DNA of 64,000 bases from Ypsolopha sequella (lineage: Eukaryota > Arthropoda > Insecta > Lepidoptera > Ypsolophidae), in the NCBI GenBank assembly GCA_934047225.1, contig OW203983.1, positions 38,250,310 through 38,314,309 on the forward strand, read 5' to 3'. The position numbers and the translations under genes were made by a program. Positions 9,778 to 20,222 of this stretch are shown piece after piece (the stretch's first letter is position 1; every line of letters begins with the position of its first letter). The notes under the pieces were generated by a model, which did no database searches, had not been told where the DNA came from, and worked only from the letters and a program-made list of their open reading frames with translations.

Positions 9778-11346
9778 ATGCCTTCGAAATCACAAGCCGC
9801 GATGTTTCGTGAGGCCGTAAAGGCGATAGTTCTGTTAAAGGAGATCGGTGCGGCGGTAGAGGCAGGCGACAGAAAAACTTATTCTGTGGCGGATTTCACC
9901 GCTCGTTACGCAAACATACAAAGCGTTAAAACTAAGTTAGAGAACGTATATTACGAGATCCTTGACGATGAGGATTTGTCCGACGAAACTGAGGCAACCT
10001 ACACAAAAAATTTTCAGTCGGCACTTAGCAACTATGATGCTATCCTAGTGCCATTTGAAAAATTAAATGAAAAATCAGCTCTTCCGGACAAGACGCAACC
10101 CCTCAGCTCAGGTACACCCGTTGGTGTTTTACCAAAGATACCCATACCGGAGTTTCATTCGAACGTTGAAGAATGGCCCTCATTTATTGCCGTTTTTAGG
10201 AGCCTCGTCAGTGAGATGGCTACAGTTTCGGATGCTGTAAAGCTGCATTATTTGTTAGGCGCCCTAAAGGGTGAGGCACATGATATGGTGAAACACCTCT
10301 ACCCTACCAACGAGAATTATCCCATAGCCATGGAAATTCTCACCAAGCGTTACGACAATCGTCGCGTACTCATTGACCGATTTGTGGACATTATAATGAA
10401 CCTTCCGCACATCCACATGCGCTCGGATATCCGCACATCGTTCTTAATTCCGCTTATCTCAGCGCAAAGCGCTCTCCGCAACCTCGATCTGCCCATGAAA
10501 GACTCCGACTATGTTTTCGTGTCCATGGTGGTGCGAAAACTGCAAGGCGAGCTCCGCACTCTTTTCGAGCGGAAGTACGGATCTCGTGCAACTCTGCCCA
10601 CGCTCAAGAACCTCATTGAGTTTCTGGAAGAGCACGCACGCTGCAAGGAGAATGAGTCATCGTTCCTTGCGTCACAGGAGGCTCCTTCTTCATCACGGCT
10701 CGGCCCGTCAGAAAGGCTCGCTCAGCTCAATAAGCTGCTTCAACCCACTCGAGGTACTCCACGTCAGCCCTACCAGGCTCATCAAGAGTTCCGCCCCATA
10801 GCTCCTCGGCAGGACAATCGCTCCCCCCGTCCTATTCGTCAACCATTTATGGCATTTGAGACAGCGCCAGTTTACTCGGCCCGATTATCCCCATCACCCA
10901 CTCGCCGACAGGATTATTCGGCTCAACCTTCTTCCCCTACTGGTGGTATGCCATGCCCATACTGCAGGAATAGGGGACACAAACTCATCGCATGCCCAGG
11001 ATTTAATAACCAGCCAGTTCAAGGTCGGTGGGACTTTGTGAACTCACGCAACCGGTGCCGACGCTGTTTGGGTCCTCATTATGAGAACGAGTGCAGGTCT
11101 ACACGTGCATGCAAGGAGTGTGGGCGGTCTGACCACCATACTTCACTGCATCGCCATGGGGCCATGTCTCCGACACGCTCATCTGCTCATTTGCTGCCTC
11201 CGTCTCTACGTGAGCAGCCCAGACAGCGCTCAGCGCATGAGCCTCAGTACCGTTCGGCACATGCTACACAGGCATATACGTCCCATTCCAACTCGCCCAC
11301 TCAATCGCGATCGCCAAGTAGGTCTCGGGTAGGTAGTCAACAGTGA
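9778..11346 (+). CDS. gag: BEL/Pao gag polyprotein
   Basis: This 522-residue ORF begins MPSKSQAAMF (context AAGATGC). It encodes the structural and nucleic-acid-binding protein of the element's particles. Residues of about 115-310 look like the DUF1759 region of BEL/Pao gag (PKIPIPEFHSNVEEWPSFI … LLGALKGEA). A Pro/Arg-rich linker follows. Three Cys/His zinc-knuckle-like motifs begin at about residue 395 (CPYCRNRGHKLIAC, CRRCLGPHYENEC, CKECGRSDHH). The tail is Ser/Arg/His-rich. It ends at TGA (11344-11346) immediately followed by CTA, and the pol frame is the same frame with no further stop. Only one stop therefore separates gag from pol. Confidence 0.9.
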   Translation: MPSKSQAAMFREAVKAIVLLKEIGAAVEAGDRKTYSVADFTARYANIQSVKTKLENVYYEILDDEDLSDETEATYTKNFQSALSNYDAILVPFEKLNEKSALPDKTQPLSSGTPVGVLPKIPIPEFHSNVEEWPSFIAVFRSLVSEMATVSDAVKLHYLLGALKGEAHDMVKHLYPTNENYPIAMEILTKRYDNRRVLIDRFVDIIMNLPHIHMRSDIRTSFLIPLISAQSALRNLDLPMKDSDYVFVSMVVRKLQGELRTLFERKYGSRATLPTLKNLIEFLEEHARCKENESSFLASQEAPSSSRLGPSERLAQLNKLLQPTRGTPRQPYQAHQEFRPIAPRQDNRSPRPIRQPFMAFETAPVYSARLSPSPTRRQDYSAQPSSPTGGMPCPYCRNRGHKLIACPGFNNQPVQGRWDFVNSRNRCRRCLGPHYENECRSTRACKECGRSDHHTSLHRHGAMSPTRSSAHLLPPSLREQPRQRSAHEPQYRSAHATQAYTSHSNSPTQSRSPSRSRVGSQQ

Positions 11347-11349
11347 CTA
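11344..11349 (+). promoter_or_regulatory. Probable stop-codon readthrough site between gag and pol
   Basis: The gag frame ends CAG-TGA-CTA. UGA followed by CUA is a well-documented leaky termination context. Downstream the same frame stays open through a His/Ser-rich stretch to the first pol Met at 11458 and on to 15492. Readthrough would give a gag-pol fusion, which most BEL/Pao elements encode as one ORF. The alternatives are a recent nonsense mutation, or internal initiation at 11458. Confidence 0.55.
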
Positions 11350-11457
11350 CCTACAATAACAGAGCACTATGAAGGCGAGGACGATCAGCACTCAGCACAC
11401 TCAGCACACTCATCACACATTCACTCATCACATACACACTCAGCTCATTGTCACTCA

Positions 11458-14400
11458 ATGACTTCAACTCCAACAGAAAATTACTGTAACTCCGCACAAC
11501 GTGTAGTGAACGTCACCAACACGCCAATTTTGTTGCCAACCGTCTCACTTAAAATAGCAGACGTAAATGGTCAATTTCACTCAGCACGAGCCTTGTTGGA
11601 CTGTGGAAGTATGCTGACTCTTTGTTCTCAGCGCATGGCCACAATTTTAAATTTGCCATTAAAACATAGATCTCTAAAAATCGCAGGAGTTGGAAATCAG
11701 CACACACAAGACTCAAAGGCATCAATCACAATTGTATGCCGCCCTACTCACCGTGACACACCTATGATCACGGCCACAGCCCATATATTGAAGAACGTAA
11801 CTGGGTACCTACCGTTGGAAAAGGTTCCAGATCTCGCTCAGTTAACAGGTCACCCGCCGATTCCTCTTGCTGATCGAGAATATCACACACCAGCTCCGGT
11901 TGATCTAATACTAGGATCTGACGTTCTTGGTCAAGTGTTAGACGGAACCAAGGTTTCGCTCGGCCCTGGCAAGCCTATAGCCTTCGGCACGATATTTGAT
12001 TTTACATTGATTGGACCTTTCGAAAGTTTACATACTTCACCCACGAATCAGGTCAACTCAGTTCACATTGTCGGCTCTCACACGGACTCAGAGCATTCCA
12101 CTCATGACATTCACAAAAGTCTTGAGAGGTTTTGGGAATCCGAGGAACCCCAAACCTACAAGCATACCAGCCCATTAGAGGATCAGTGTGAGGACATTTT
12201 CCGCACCACAACTACTCGTGAACCATCAGGTCAATATGTGGTTACACTGCCCTTTCTGCACAACGCGCCGACATTAGGTTCCACTCACGCTATTGCGCTA
12301 CGCAGGTTTCTCAATTTAGAGAAAAAGCTGCTAGCGAACCCGCCCTTCCGCTCGAAATACGTAGAATTCATGTCAGATTACATAAAATTGGGACATATGT
12401 CGCCGTGTCACCCCAATACCTTTGCTCATAAATCCCATTTCTATATCCCACATCATGGCATATTCAAGCCAGGATCAGAAAAGTTACGCTGCGTGTTTGA
12501 CGGAAGTTGTAAAAGCTCAAATGGCGTCAATTTAAATGATTGTCTCCATACAGGTCCAGCTCTTCAACAAGATATTGTTGACATTATCATGTCCTTCAGG
12601 ATCTACTCACAAGTTTTCAGCACAGACATCCGAATGATGTTCCGAAATATACTCATTCACCCAGAGCAAAGACGTTTTCAACTCATTCTCTGGCGGTCTT
12701 CACCCGACCAGCCCTTGCTCACGTATGCCCTTAATACCGTCACATATGGATTAAGGTCCAGCCCATACCATGCCATCCGCACTTTACTCCAATTGGCTGA
12801 TGACGAAGGTCATCGCTACCCCCACGCTGCTCAGGTCCTCCGCAAATCAATATTTGTGGACGACATTCTCTCAGGTGCAGATTCTGTGGAATCTGCTCAG
12901 TCGCTCCAAAGCGACCTGATCGAGTTACTCGCCCTAGGTGGCTTCCAGCTCAGTAAATGGACCTCCAACTCGCCTCAGCTCCTTGAACGGTTCCCAGATG
13001 ACCAGTGCGACATGCCCAAGGACTTTGACTTCAGTCCCGACTCTAATTCCATTAAGGTTCTGGGAATACAGTGGATTCCTCAAACTGATGAGTTCACTTA
13101 TCGCATTTCTCTGCCCACTCATGCTCAAGTCACAAAGCGCTCCATTCTCAGTACAGTAGCGTCTCTTTATGACCCCAATGGCTGGGTCACTCCAGTCATC
13201 TTCCGCGCAAAGATTCTTCTCCAGAAGCTTTGGCTCCTGAAAATAGGATGGGATGAGCCTATCTCTGAAGAAGTCCACACAGAGTGGCAACACATCTCAG
13301 AGGATCTTCCTCAGCTCTCAAACCTCCGTTTACCTCGGCACATTTGTAAGTATAAGCCCACGTCTACTTACTCACTTCACGGGTTCGCGGACGCATCAGA
13401 GGCTGGCTTTGGTGCCGTTATCTTCCTTCATGAGCGCAATACCACTGGACATGTCAATGTACACCTAATCATTGGCAAGTCCAAGGTCGCACCCATAAAG
13501 ACTCGTCTCTCAATCCCGAAATTGGAGTTGTCAGCCGCGACTCTTTTATCTCAGCTCATGACTCGAGTGTCAGCCCAACTGTCAGCTCATATAGCCATTC
13601 AAACACACACATGCTGGTCAGATAGCACAATAGTGTTGGCATGGCTCAATACCCCACCTCACCGATTACAGACTTTCGAGGCCAATCGAGTGGCTAAGAT
13701 CACAGCTACTTCAACTAGCCATACGTGGAGGCATGTGCCCACGAACCTCAACCCTGCTGACTGTGCAAGCAGAGGCATGTCTGCCCAGTCTCTCTCACTT
13801 CATGACCTTTGGTGGTCACCCAGTTGGCTCAAAGAACCTACCTGCACTTGGCCCAAGATGCCACCCGCTCTAGGCCATCATGCTCTCCCAGGCCTTAAGC
13901 CCAAAAAGGTACCAGCACACATAGCAGTCCCAGATATCGATCTGGACTTGCTCACTCGCTACAGCTCACTTGACAAGCTCGTCGGAGTGACGGCTTGTAT
14001 TAAAAGGTTCATATTCAATTGTCGGCACAGCCCAGATGCACGGCGCTCTGGTCCGTTGACAGCTAGTGAACGCAGGGACGCTCTGTTGCACTGGGTCCGC
14101 TCTGTTCAGCACAATGAGTTTGCTGAAGACATTAATCGTATCCAGACTGATAAGGTTTGTCCCGTTCGGCTCCAGCGTCTCTCGCCCTTCATAAAGGACG
14201 GCCTCTTGAGAGTCGGTGGTCGTCTCTCTCACGCGTCAATTAGGTATGACGCTCAACACCCACTCATTCTACCCAGCTCAAGTCCGCTCGTAGATCTCAT
14301 TATAGATCACTATCACACAATACACTGCCACCCTGGAGCTGACACATTACACGCCATATTACGCCAGCAGTACTGGATTCTGTCCGCTCGTCGTATTATT

Positions 14401-15492
14401 AGACACCGCGTGTTTAAATGTATTAGATGTTTCCGGTGCCGCGCTCAGCCTAAGGCTCCGCTCATGGCTGATCTCCCAGTAGACAGAGTTAATCCTCAGC
14501 CAGTTTTTAGTCACGTCACGACGGACTTTGCTGGCCACTTCTTCGTTAAATCCAGCACGTTGCGGAACGCGAAACTCATAAAAGCGTACTTTTGTATTTT
14601 CGTTTGCCTCGCAACAAAGGCGGTTCATTTGGAACCAGTCTCTGCACTCTCAACGGAAGCGTTCTTTGCGGCATTGCAACGTTTTATCTCACGTCGCGGT
14701 ACTCCGGTTCTCATTCGCTCAGACTGCGGCACAAACTATGTAGGTGCTAGGAATCAACTCATTGAAGTTCAGAACTTCCTCAGGTCAAACAATGATGCAA
14801 TCACTCACAAGCTCGCGAATCAGCACATAACTTGGTTACTGAACCCGCCTAAAGGGCCTTGGTTCGGCGCACTGCACGAAATAAACGTAAAATCCACCAA
14901 GCAACTACTTTATCGTGTGATAGGTGAACAGCACCTCACTTTTGAGGAATTCTCTACTCTTTTGGCTCGAATTGAGGCTGTACTCAATTCAAGACCCCTC
15001 TGCCCAATTTCATCCGACCCTACGGACTTTGAACCTCTCACGGCCGGACATTTCATTATTGGTCGTCCGCTCACCGCTCTACCTGAGCAGTCTTTTGACG
15101 ACAGACCCATATCTGCTCTTAAACGGTTTCAACTCATTCAAGCGCTCTCTCAGCGCTTTTGGACTCTCTGGTCCAGATCCTACCTCCATACCCTGCAAAC
15201 CCGCTCCAAATGGCTCTCCCCTTCTTCCCCTCCTCAAGTGGGTGAACTGGTCCTCATCAAAGAGGATGACCTGCCTCCGCTCCAATGGAAGTTGGGAAGA
15301 ATTCTCCGCACGATACCTGGCAAGGATGGAGTGATACGAGTTGTGGATCTGGACACAGCTCATGGAAATCTTCGACGACCTGTGTTCAAGATAGCCAGGC
15401 TGCCGTTGGATTCAGCTCAAGAGGAGCCGCAGCCCCGGCCCCCCCAGGATGTTCACGCTACACTACGTTACCAGCATGACGTTAGAACATGA
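11458..15492 (+). CDS. pol: BEL/Pao pol polyprotein (protease, RT, RNase H, integrase)
   Basis: This open frame is 1344 residues. A retropepsin-like ALLDCGS box lies near residue 46. Reverse transcriptase has FSTDIRMMF in the first catalytic block and the FVDD box at about 466-469 (BEL/Pao usually YVDD). RNase H begins with the GFADASEAGFGA segment at about 643. The H2C2 integrase zinc finger (HYHTIHCHPG … CIRCFRC) is at about 951-990. The integrase core carries TTDFAG, RSDCGTNYVGA and the Glu of GALHEINVKS, so the D-D-E triad is present. A DUF5641-like segment (VGELVLIKEDDLPP … NLRRPVFKIARL) follows near 1260-1320. The reading frame runs 43 bases into the 3' LTR before stopping. There are no internal stops, so the element may be competent apart from the gag/pol stop. 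Confidence 0.93.
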   Translation: MTSTPTENYCNSAQRVVNVTNTPILLPTVSLKIADVNGQFHSARALLDCGSMLTLCSQRMATILNLPLKHRSLKIAGVGNQHTQDSKASITIVCRPTHRDTPMITATAHILKNVTGYLPLEKVPDLAQLTGHPPIPLADREYHTPAPVDLILGSDVLGQVLDGTKVSLGPGKPIAFGTIFDFTLIGPFESLHTSPTNQVNSVHIVGSHTDSEHSTHDIHKSLERFWESEEPQTYKHTSPLEDQCEDIFRTTTTREPSGQYVVTLPFLHNAPTLGSTHAIALRRFLNLEKKLLANPPFRSKYVEFMSDYIKLGHMSPCHPNTFAHKSHFYIPHHGIFKPGSEKLRCVFDGSCKSSNGVNLNDCLHTGPALQQDIVDIIMSFRIYSQVFSTDIRMMFRNILIHPEQRRFQLILWRSSPDQPLLTYALNTVTYGLRSSPYHAIRTLLQLADDEGHRYPHAAQVLRKSIFVDDILSGADSVESAQSLQSDLIELLALGGFQLSKWTSNSPQLLERFPDDQCDMPKDFDFSPDSNSIKVLGIQWIPQTDEFTYRISLPTHAQVTKRSILSTVASLYDPNGWVTPVIFRAKILLQKLWLLKIGWDEPISEEVHTEWQHISEDLPQLSNLRLPRHICKYKPTSTYSLHGFADASEAGFGAVIFLHERNTTGHVNVHLIIGKSKVAPIKTRLSIPKLELSAATLLSQLMTRVSAQLSAHIAIQTHTCWSDSTIVLAWLNTPPHRLQTFEANRVAKITATSTSHTWRHVPTNLNPADCASRGMSAQSLSLHDLWWSPSWLKEPTCTWPKMPPALGHHALPGLKPKKVPAHIAVPDIDLDLLTRYSSLDKLVGVTACIKRFIFNCRHSPDARRSGPLTASERRDALLHWVRSVQHNEFAEDINRIQTDKVCPVRLQRLSPFIKDGLLRVGGRLSHASIRYDAQHPLILPSSSPLVDLIIDHYHTIHCHPGADTLHAILRQQYWILSARRIIRHRVFKCIRCFRCRAQPKAPLMADLPVDRVNPQPVFSHVTTDFAGHFFVKSSTLRNAKLIKAYFCIFVCLATKAVHLEPVSALSTEAFFAALQRFISRRGTPVLIRSDCGTNYVGARNQLIEVQNFLRSNNDAITHKLANQHITWLLNPPKGPWFGALHEINVKSTKQLLYRVIGEQHLTFEEFSTLLARIEAVLNSRPLCPISSDPTDFEPLTAGHFIIGRPLTALPEQSFDDRPISALKRFQLIQALSQRFWTLWSRSYLHTLQTRSKWLSPSSPPQVGELVLIKEDDLPPLQWKLGRILRTIPGKDGVIRVVDLDTAHGNLRRPVFKIARLPLDSAQEEPQPRPPQDVHATLRYQHDVRT

Positions 15493-15899
15493 CGTGTCAT
15501 TCGCGTGCGCATGCGCGGATGACCACTCACCCCCCCCCCGCCGCGCGCGGATCGAGGCGCGCGCGGGCGCTGGACTCTCTCTGTTTCGTCCGAACTCTCT
15601 AGAGAGTGACACGTGTACACACATTCGCGACGCCACAAACAATATCGCATACGTCTCAGTGTTGTGTTCGCAGTGTTATATACCAGTGAAGTGTTCACGT
15701 TACTACACTGCCCTTTCTGCACATTCCTGACACAAACGCCGTCTGCATCATCCCAACAAGGAGGGACGCTGCACAGCGCATTTGCCATCGAGAACAACAT
15801 TCCAAAGCAAGGTCAGTCAGTTTACCCACAATTCTCTCGTGTCAACCCATCCGTTTATCCTCTTTCATCATCTCTGCATTCCTGTAGCCAGCGGCTACA
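15450..15899 (+). repeat. BEL/Pao 3' LTR
   Basis: It matches the 5' LTR base for base as far as I compared, and starts directly after a C-rich pol end (GGCCCCCCCAGGA). The pol stop codon lies within its first 45 bp. Confidence 0.95.
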
Positions 15900-15904
15900 T
15901 TTAG

Positions 15905-16464
15905 AAATGACCGATGGTTTAAAAAATGCGAAATGAAATTGCGTTTTATTGTGTACTACCTACGTAAAATGAAATTTGATAACTTATTTACTTTAAAATT
16001 ATGTCAAACACAAAAATAATAGATCTTTTTGAATACATTTTTTAAATCCACCACAAAAATTAATTTTTATAATTTAAAACATAGAATTCAATCGAAACTT
16101 ATCTCCATGCAACTCGTATAACCAAACGCAACAATTGAAGGAAAACCGAGTTTCAGCTGCTCGACCCCAGGTGGTGGCATAAGTTTACTACTACTCAACA
16201 GTATATGTAGTTGAAGAGCTTGACACGGGATTACTTTTTTTACTAGATGTGATGTCTGAAAGAGACAGCGCTATATCTTATCGTATTATTTGTCTTCGTC
16301 CGAGTTTTGTAGTTATAATAACGCGTCATAGTTTCGAATCAATTCAAGTGTCAAGTCAACTGCAACTGCAAAATATTTTTGAATCGGTCGGTGTTTTATT
16401 TTATAGTATGTTTCTTTATTATATTAGTATGACGAAATAGCAACCGAACCAAAATACAAAAACC
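15905..16464. other. Intergenic, no gene recognised
   Basis: AT-rich sequence following the BEL/Pao insertion. Short ORFs show no recognisable domain. Confidence 0.5.
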
Positions 16465-16753
16465 GGCCAAGTGCGAGTCGGACTCGCGCACGAAGGGTTC
16501 CGTACCATTATATATAAAAACAGCGAAAAAACATGTCTGTTGTATGGGAGCCCCCTTAAATATTTATTTTATTCTGTTTTTCAGTATTTGTTGTTATAGC
16601 GGCAACAGAAATACATCATCTGTGAAAATTTCAACTGTCTTACTATCACGGTTCATGAGATACAGCCTGTTGACAGACGGACAGACAGACGGACAGCGGA
16701 GTCTAAGTAATAGGGTCCCGTTGGTTACCCTTTGGGTACGGAACCCTAAAAAG
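16465..16753 (+). repeat. Lepidopteran dispersed element ('GGCCAAGTGCGAGTCGGACT'), copy 1
   Basis: It starts GGCCAAGTGCGAGTCGGACT, continues CGCGCACGAAGGGTTCCGTA, has internal GGGAGCCCCCTTAAATATTT and GACAGACGGACAG, and ends TACGGAACCCTAAAAAG. Near-complete copies lie in reverse at 27067-27341 and 42441-42730. Truncated or diverged relatives lie at 27930-28740 and about 63795-63985. The family is very common in moth and butterfly DNA. Its ends (GGGTTCCGTA … TACGGAACCC) are short inverted repeats. Confidence 0.8.
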
Positions 16754-17807
16754 TAAGAAAAAATATTTTAATCTGTGGCCGAACTGCCCTAAACCTTTTC
16801 ATAATATCTTTCCTACAAAAATATAACCCCAAACTGTGTTCATATAAAAAACAATTCTTATTTCTGTGCCAAAGCCAAGGGTTTTGACTAAAAAGCTCCA
16901 CAATTTTAATTTATTGAACATCATTTATTGATTTTAATGGTAGAATAAAAATTGTTTTACCTAATTTTATTCCAAAATAATCAAAAACACTTACCGTTAA
17001 ACGATTGTCATAGACAACAAGTCGCCGCAATCATTTGACATTAGCGATGAACTAACAAAATCTTAGACAATTCGAATTATCTGTCAATCTTAACAAATCA
17101 TTCACTCATTGTCTAAAATAACAATACAAATCGTAAAGCATCTATGAATACCATAGACAATTCAAATTGGCCGTTTGACAAGTGAAATGATTAGTTTTAA
17201 GCTATCAAATGAATACGATTTCATGACTATTTTCTTACACAATCGCACCTCTGATTTTCATGTTTAGTTTATGAGTTTAGCGAAAGAATCGTTAATTAGA
17301 GTAAAATAATAACACATGTTATATACGTAAATAAATCCAAAATTTGGGTTGATTGGTTGTTTAGTAAGACTAATTGAACGGGCAAAGTTAGGCAGATATT
17401 TAAATTTATTTGTAGCGTATTTGGATATTTATTTGTAGCTATTCTGGAAGGATGGGTTTTTTGTGCGAAATTTTTCTGATCTGTGCAGAGGTGTATATAT
17501 TGTATGTAGAGCATGTGTGTAGAGTGTAAGGCGTTCATGTAGTTAACCATAATCATGTTGCTTCTGATTATTGGTGGTATTGCACTGAGGGCAATTTTTG
17601 GTATCAGCCCTTTCGGTGCTGCACCAATTTCCAAACATTTTCCTAAAAATTGTAAATGGGTATAATATTGGGAAAGTTTGGCTGTTATATTTTTTATTTT
17701 ATTTACGATTTCCTTCATTTACGTTAAAATGTAAGTAAGAAGGTTCTAATTTGATTAACTGGCACGTTGCGAGTATTTATGTTCATCAAAATTATACTGA
17801 CTTTGAC
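16754..17807. other. Intergenic; one weak minus-strand ORF (17296-17718)
   Basis: Mostly AT-rich DNA. The minus-strand ORF at 17296-17718 (140 codons) contains LQFLGKCLEIGAAPKGL. That is faintly like a motif near the start of Penelope-type ORFs, but the likeness is weak and from memory. The stretch near 17235 (TTACACAATCGCACCTCTGA) belongs to the family noted near 8200 and 19270. Confidence 0.3.
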
Positions 17808-18237
17808 AGAAGGCTGTAACAGATGATCAAGATTTTGGTATTTGTCAAAAATGCACAAAGGAGCATATAACAATAATTAAAGATGTTTTTGAAACGTGGA
17901 TACGCTATATTGAGACGGCAGTAAGAAGAACACAGTGTAACCTATATAGCACAAGATTAGAGTCCATCAAACGAGCAGCAATAATTGTGTGGGTTCTGTT
18001 CCATATGCCTGCTTCAAGCAGTCCTCATCGAGTTACGTATTGATATTGGAGACCGTCAATAGCCCTCTGAAGAATGGAGAGAACTCCTTTGAGTCTCTGG
18101 CTGCCTTCGAATGTCTTGCGCACACAATGCACTGTATGAAATCAACTGCAGCTCTTGGGACAAATGCACGTGTGGTTGCGTCTCTGCAGTTTTTCAATTA
18201 TGCACCTCGACGTGATTCTTCAATCTTTGTTGCATAA
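17808..18237 (+). pseudogene. Coding-like island, unidentified, one frame change
   Basis: After an acceptor-like TTTGACAG the plus strand is open for about 75 codons (KAVTDDQDFGICQKC, then a C-X2-C pair and a helix-like stretch WIRYIETAVRRTQ) to a TGA at 18038. The overlapping +1 frame then stays open to TAA at 18235 (SPLKNGENSFESLAAFECLA … RRDSSIFVA). The composition looks protein-coding in both parts, as if one coding sequence carries a frameshift. Alternatively a donor at GTATTG (18036) ends the first exon. I do not recognise the family. Confidence 0.35.
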
Positions 18238-19561
18238 AATCTTTTTATTGTTGTTGCACTCGAAAAGAGTTATTCGTTCATAAGTTTATAATATAATCAC
18301 ATGTGCGAGTAATACTTTAATAAATATATAATATTGCCTCTATTGGCCTTTTATTTGTTTTTTATTTTGATTTATTTTATTTTTGATGTAAAGATTATAT
18401 TTTATGCTCTGTACCTATTTGAGACCGAGGAGTCGTCGACCTTTATTTTGGTAAACTCGCTTGGCTTTACCAGAACCGTAGTACTTTATTATTCTTTTAT
18501 TACCCATTATTTACCATTTATTATTGTCTTCTACAATGTTAGTTTATTTAATAAATGATACAGCAAACTAACCTAACCTATACATTACACATACACTTAT
18601 TGCACAAAAACAAAACAAAAGGGAATATTTACATTACTATACACCACACACCACTAGTTCACAATATTGATACAAAATCGGAATCGTCAAATGCACTACA
18701 CTACCACAAAAACACCTGATATTAGCCAAAATTTTCTTTCCACTTTCTATGTGTTTTTCATTGCCCGAAATAAAGACATTTTATTTTTTTATTTTTGCGT
18801 GACGGGAGAGTGTCGTTTGACTCTAAGTGCCTGATTAAATTTAAAAGCAATAATCAAAATCGTTAGATCTTGTTTTGGTATTTTTTTTTTCAGGCGCTAT
18901 TAAATATTTTCAAGCTTTTTCCTTCTAAAACAAATTGAATAAAAAAAGAATCTCATAGGAATCTTTACTTCTTTGAACCATACCTGAATATGTGATGTCT
19001 TCTGCATTTTAGCCCGTATTTGGTGAGAAACTGATGATAAACAGTTTCTTATTTTTATGACTTTGTAGTAACGCGTGAAGCTTATTATAGCTTTAAATGA
19101 TAAATTATGTAAAAACGAATTCCAAGGGGTCTTAGAATAAGAATCAACGTATGTTTATGCAGAGCTGCAATTTTCTAAAGCGACAGGATGCAGCGTCTTC
19201 GAAATTCTAAAATGTCGAATTTCACATTTTGTCCGGGATAATCGCCTTAAGATGTCAAATGAATACGATTTTCTTACACAATTGCACCCCAGAATACGGT
19301 CGCGTCACCAGAAAAAGCCCGTGCGGGCGGGCAACGCGGAGAGGGGAGGCCAAATGTATAAATCGGCCGCGTGCTGTGTAGGGACTATGTAGTATACAAG
19401 GTGACATTTATTTATGCAGCCAAATTCATACTGAAGACTCTGTTGGTAGTCGGTGTTGGGAAAATATTTTCTTCATGTTTCTTCCCAGCCCCGAGTCAAC
19501 TAAGGAGAGCCAACATTTTCTTTAACAAATTTCGCAAAAAGTGTTATTGATCCGTGATACT
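18238..19561. other. Intergenic, no gene recognised
   Basis: AT-rich sequence with short open frames only. A stretch at 19240-19300 matches the inverted-end family noted near 8200 and 17235. No exon-like block was found on either strand. Confidence 0.45.
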
Positions 19562-19719
19562 GCGGGTCTACCGCGTAATTCTGATTTTCATCAACATCCA
19601 CTTGAGATTGAAATTTGACGTGCGAGCAAAAGAGATGGCATGTTAGGCGGGCGTCGTCGCACGCACGTCACAATCTCAAGTTGATGTTGATGAAAATCAG
19701 AATTACGTGGTAGACCCGC
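19562..19719. repeat. Fold-back MITE, 'GGTCTACCGCGTAATTC' family, copy 2
   Basis: The ends GCGGGTCTACCGCGTAATTC and its inverse frame a 158-bp segment whose arms pair along most of their length. The centre matches the copy at 10-170 (GGCATGTTAGGCGGGCGTCG). Confidence 0.85.
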
Positions 19720-19784
19720 TGATCATGCGCTGATCACTTACCAAGCCTCAAGTATTTATATAGCTGTATAAACAAATGTCACAT

Positions 19785-19951
19785 TAAAGCCGATTCTGAA
19801 GGCTTTAATTTTAATTTTATTACTGTCAAAACTAAATTTTCTCTATTGCAAAATATTCCTTACGTGTAAGGTGCAGAAGCTAAATTACTTTGGTAAAATT
19901 TAAGTTTTGACAGCACCAAAACTAAAATTAAAGCCTTCAAAATCGGCTTTA
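19785..19951. repeat. Fold-back MITE, 'AAAGCCGATTCTGAAGGC' family, copy A
   Basis: The inverted ends (TAAAGCCGATTCTGAAGGCT and its inverse) enclose about 165 bp with paired TTTTGACAGCA blocks. Other copies lie at 25757-25920, 43504-43670 and 60721-60887. Confidence 0.85.
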
Positions 19952-19976
19952 TTGTATCATTAAGTTTACGTTCTGT

Positions 19977-20172
19977 ATCTATACTCTATTTTAATACGGC
20001 AAATAATGTTTGTAAACAACTTTATAACCTAAAAGTGTAATGTACGTGAGTTCACTTTTATTAGTTTAAACCAAAATGTATAGGTATAAAAATGCTTTCT
20101 TACATCATATTTCATCACTTAGGTTACAAAGTTGTTTACAAACATTATTTGCCCTATTAAAATAGAGTATAG
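19977..20172. repeat. Fold-back element, unnamed
   Basis: The left arm (ATACTCTATTTTAATACGGC … GTTTGTAAACAACTTTATAA) is matched by an inverted right arm (GTTACAAAGTTGTTTACAAA … ATTAAAATAGAGTAT) with a centre of about 80 bp. No coding capacity. Confidence 0.7.
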
Positions 20173-20222
20173 AAGATGTCCGAAGTAAGACATCAAATTG
20201 ACTATAAGTGAACATCACTAAC

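Larger units (their letters stand above)
8314..15904 (+). mobile_element. Complete BEL/Pao LTR retrotransposon with target duplication
   Basis: Two 450-bp LTRs, both TGTTCACG…GGCTACA, flank gag and pol. The 5-bp target duplication TTTAG is perfect (8314-8318 and 15900-15904). No envelope-like ORF lies between pol and the 3' LTR. Domain order (gag with DUF1759-like region and zinc knuckles, aspartic protease, RT, RNase H, H2C2 integrase, DUF5641-like C-terminus) is that of the BEL/Pao superfamily. The two LTRs look identical by eye over their full length, so insertion was recent. The 5' leader from 8769 to 9777 is about 1 kb. I saw no obvious TGG-starting primer-binding site right after the LTR. 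Confidence 0.95.

Noticed and set aside
12934..13293. 119-codon minus-strand ORF and other frames inside pol
   Set aside because: These are antisense shadows of the BEL/Pao pol coding sequence.
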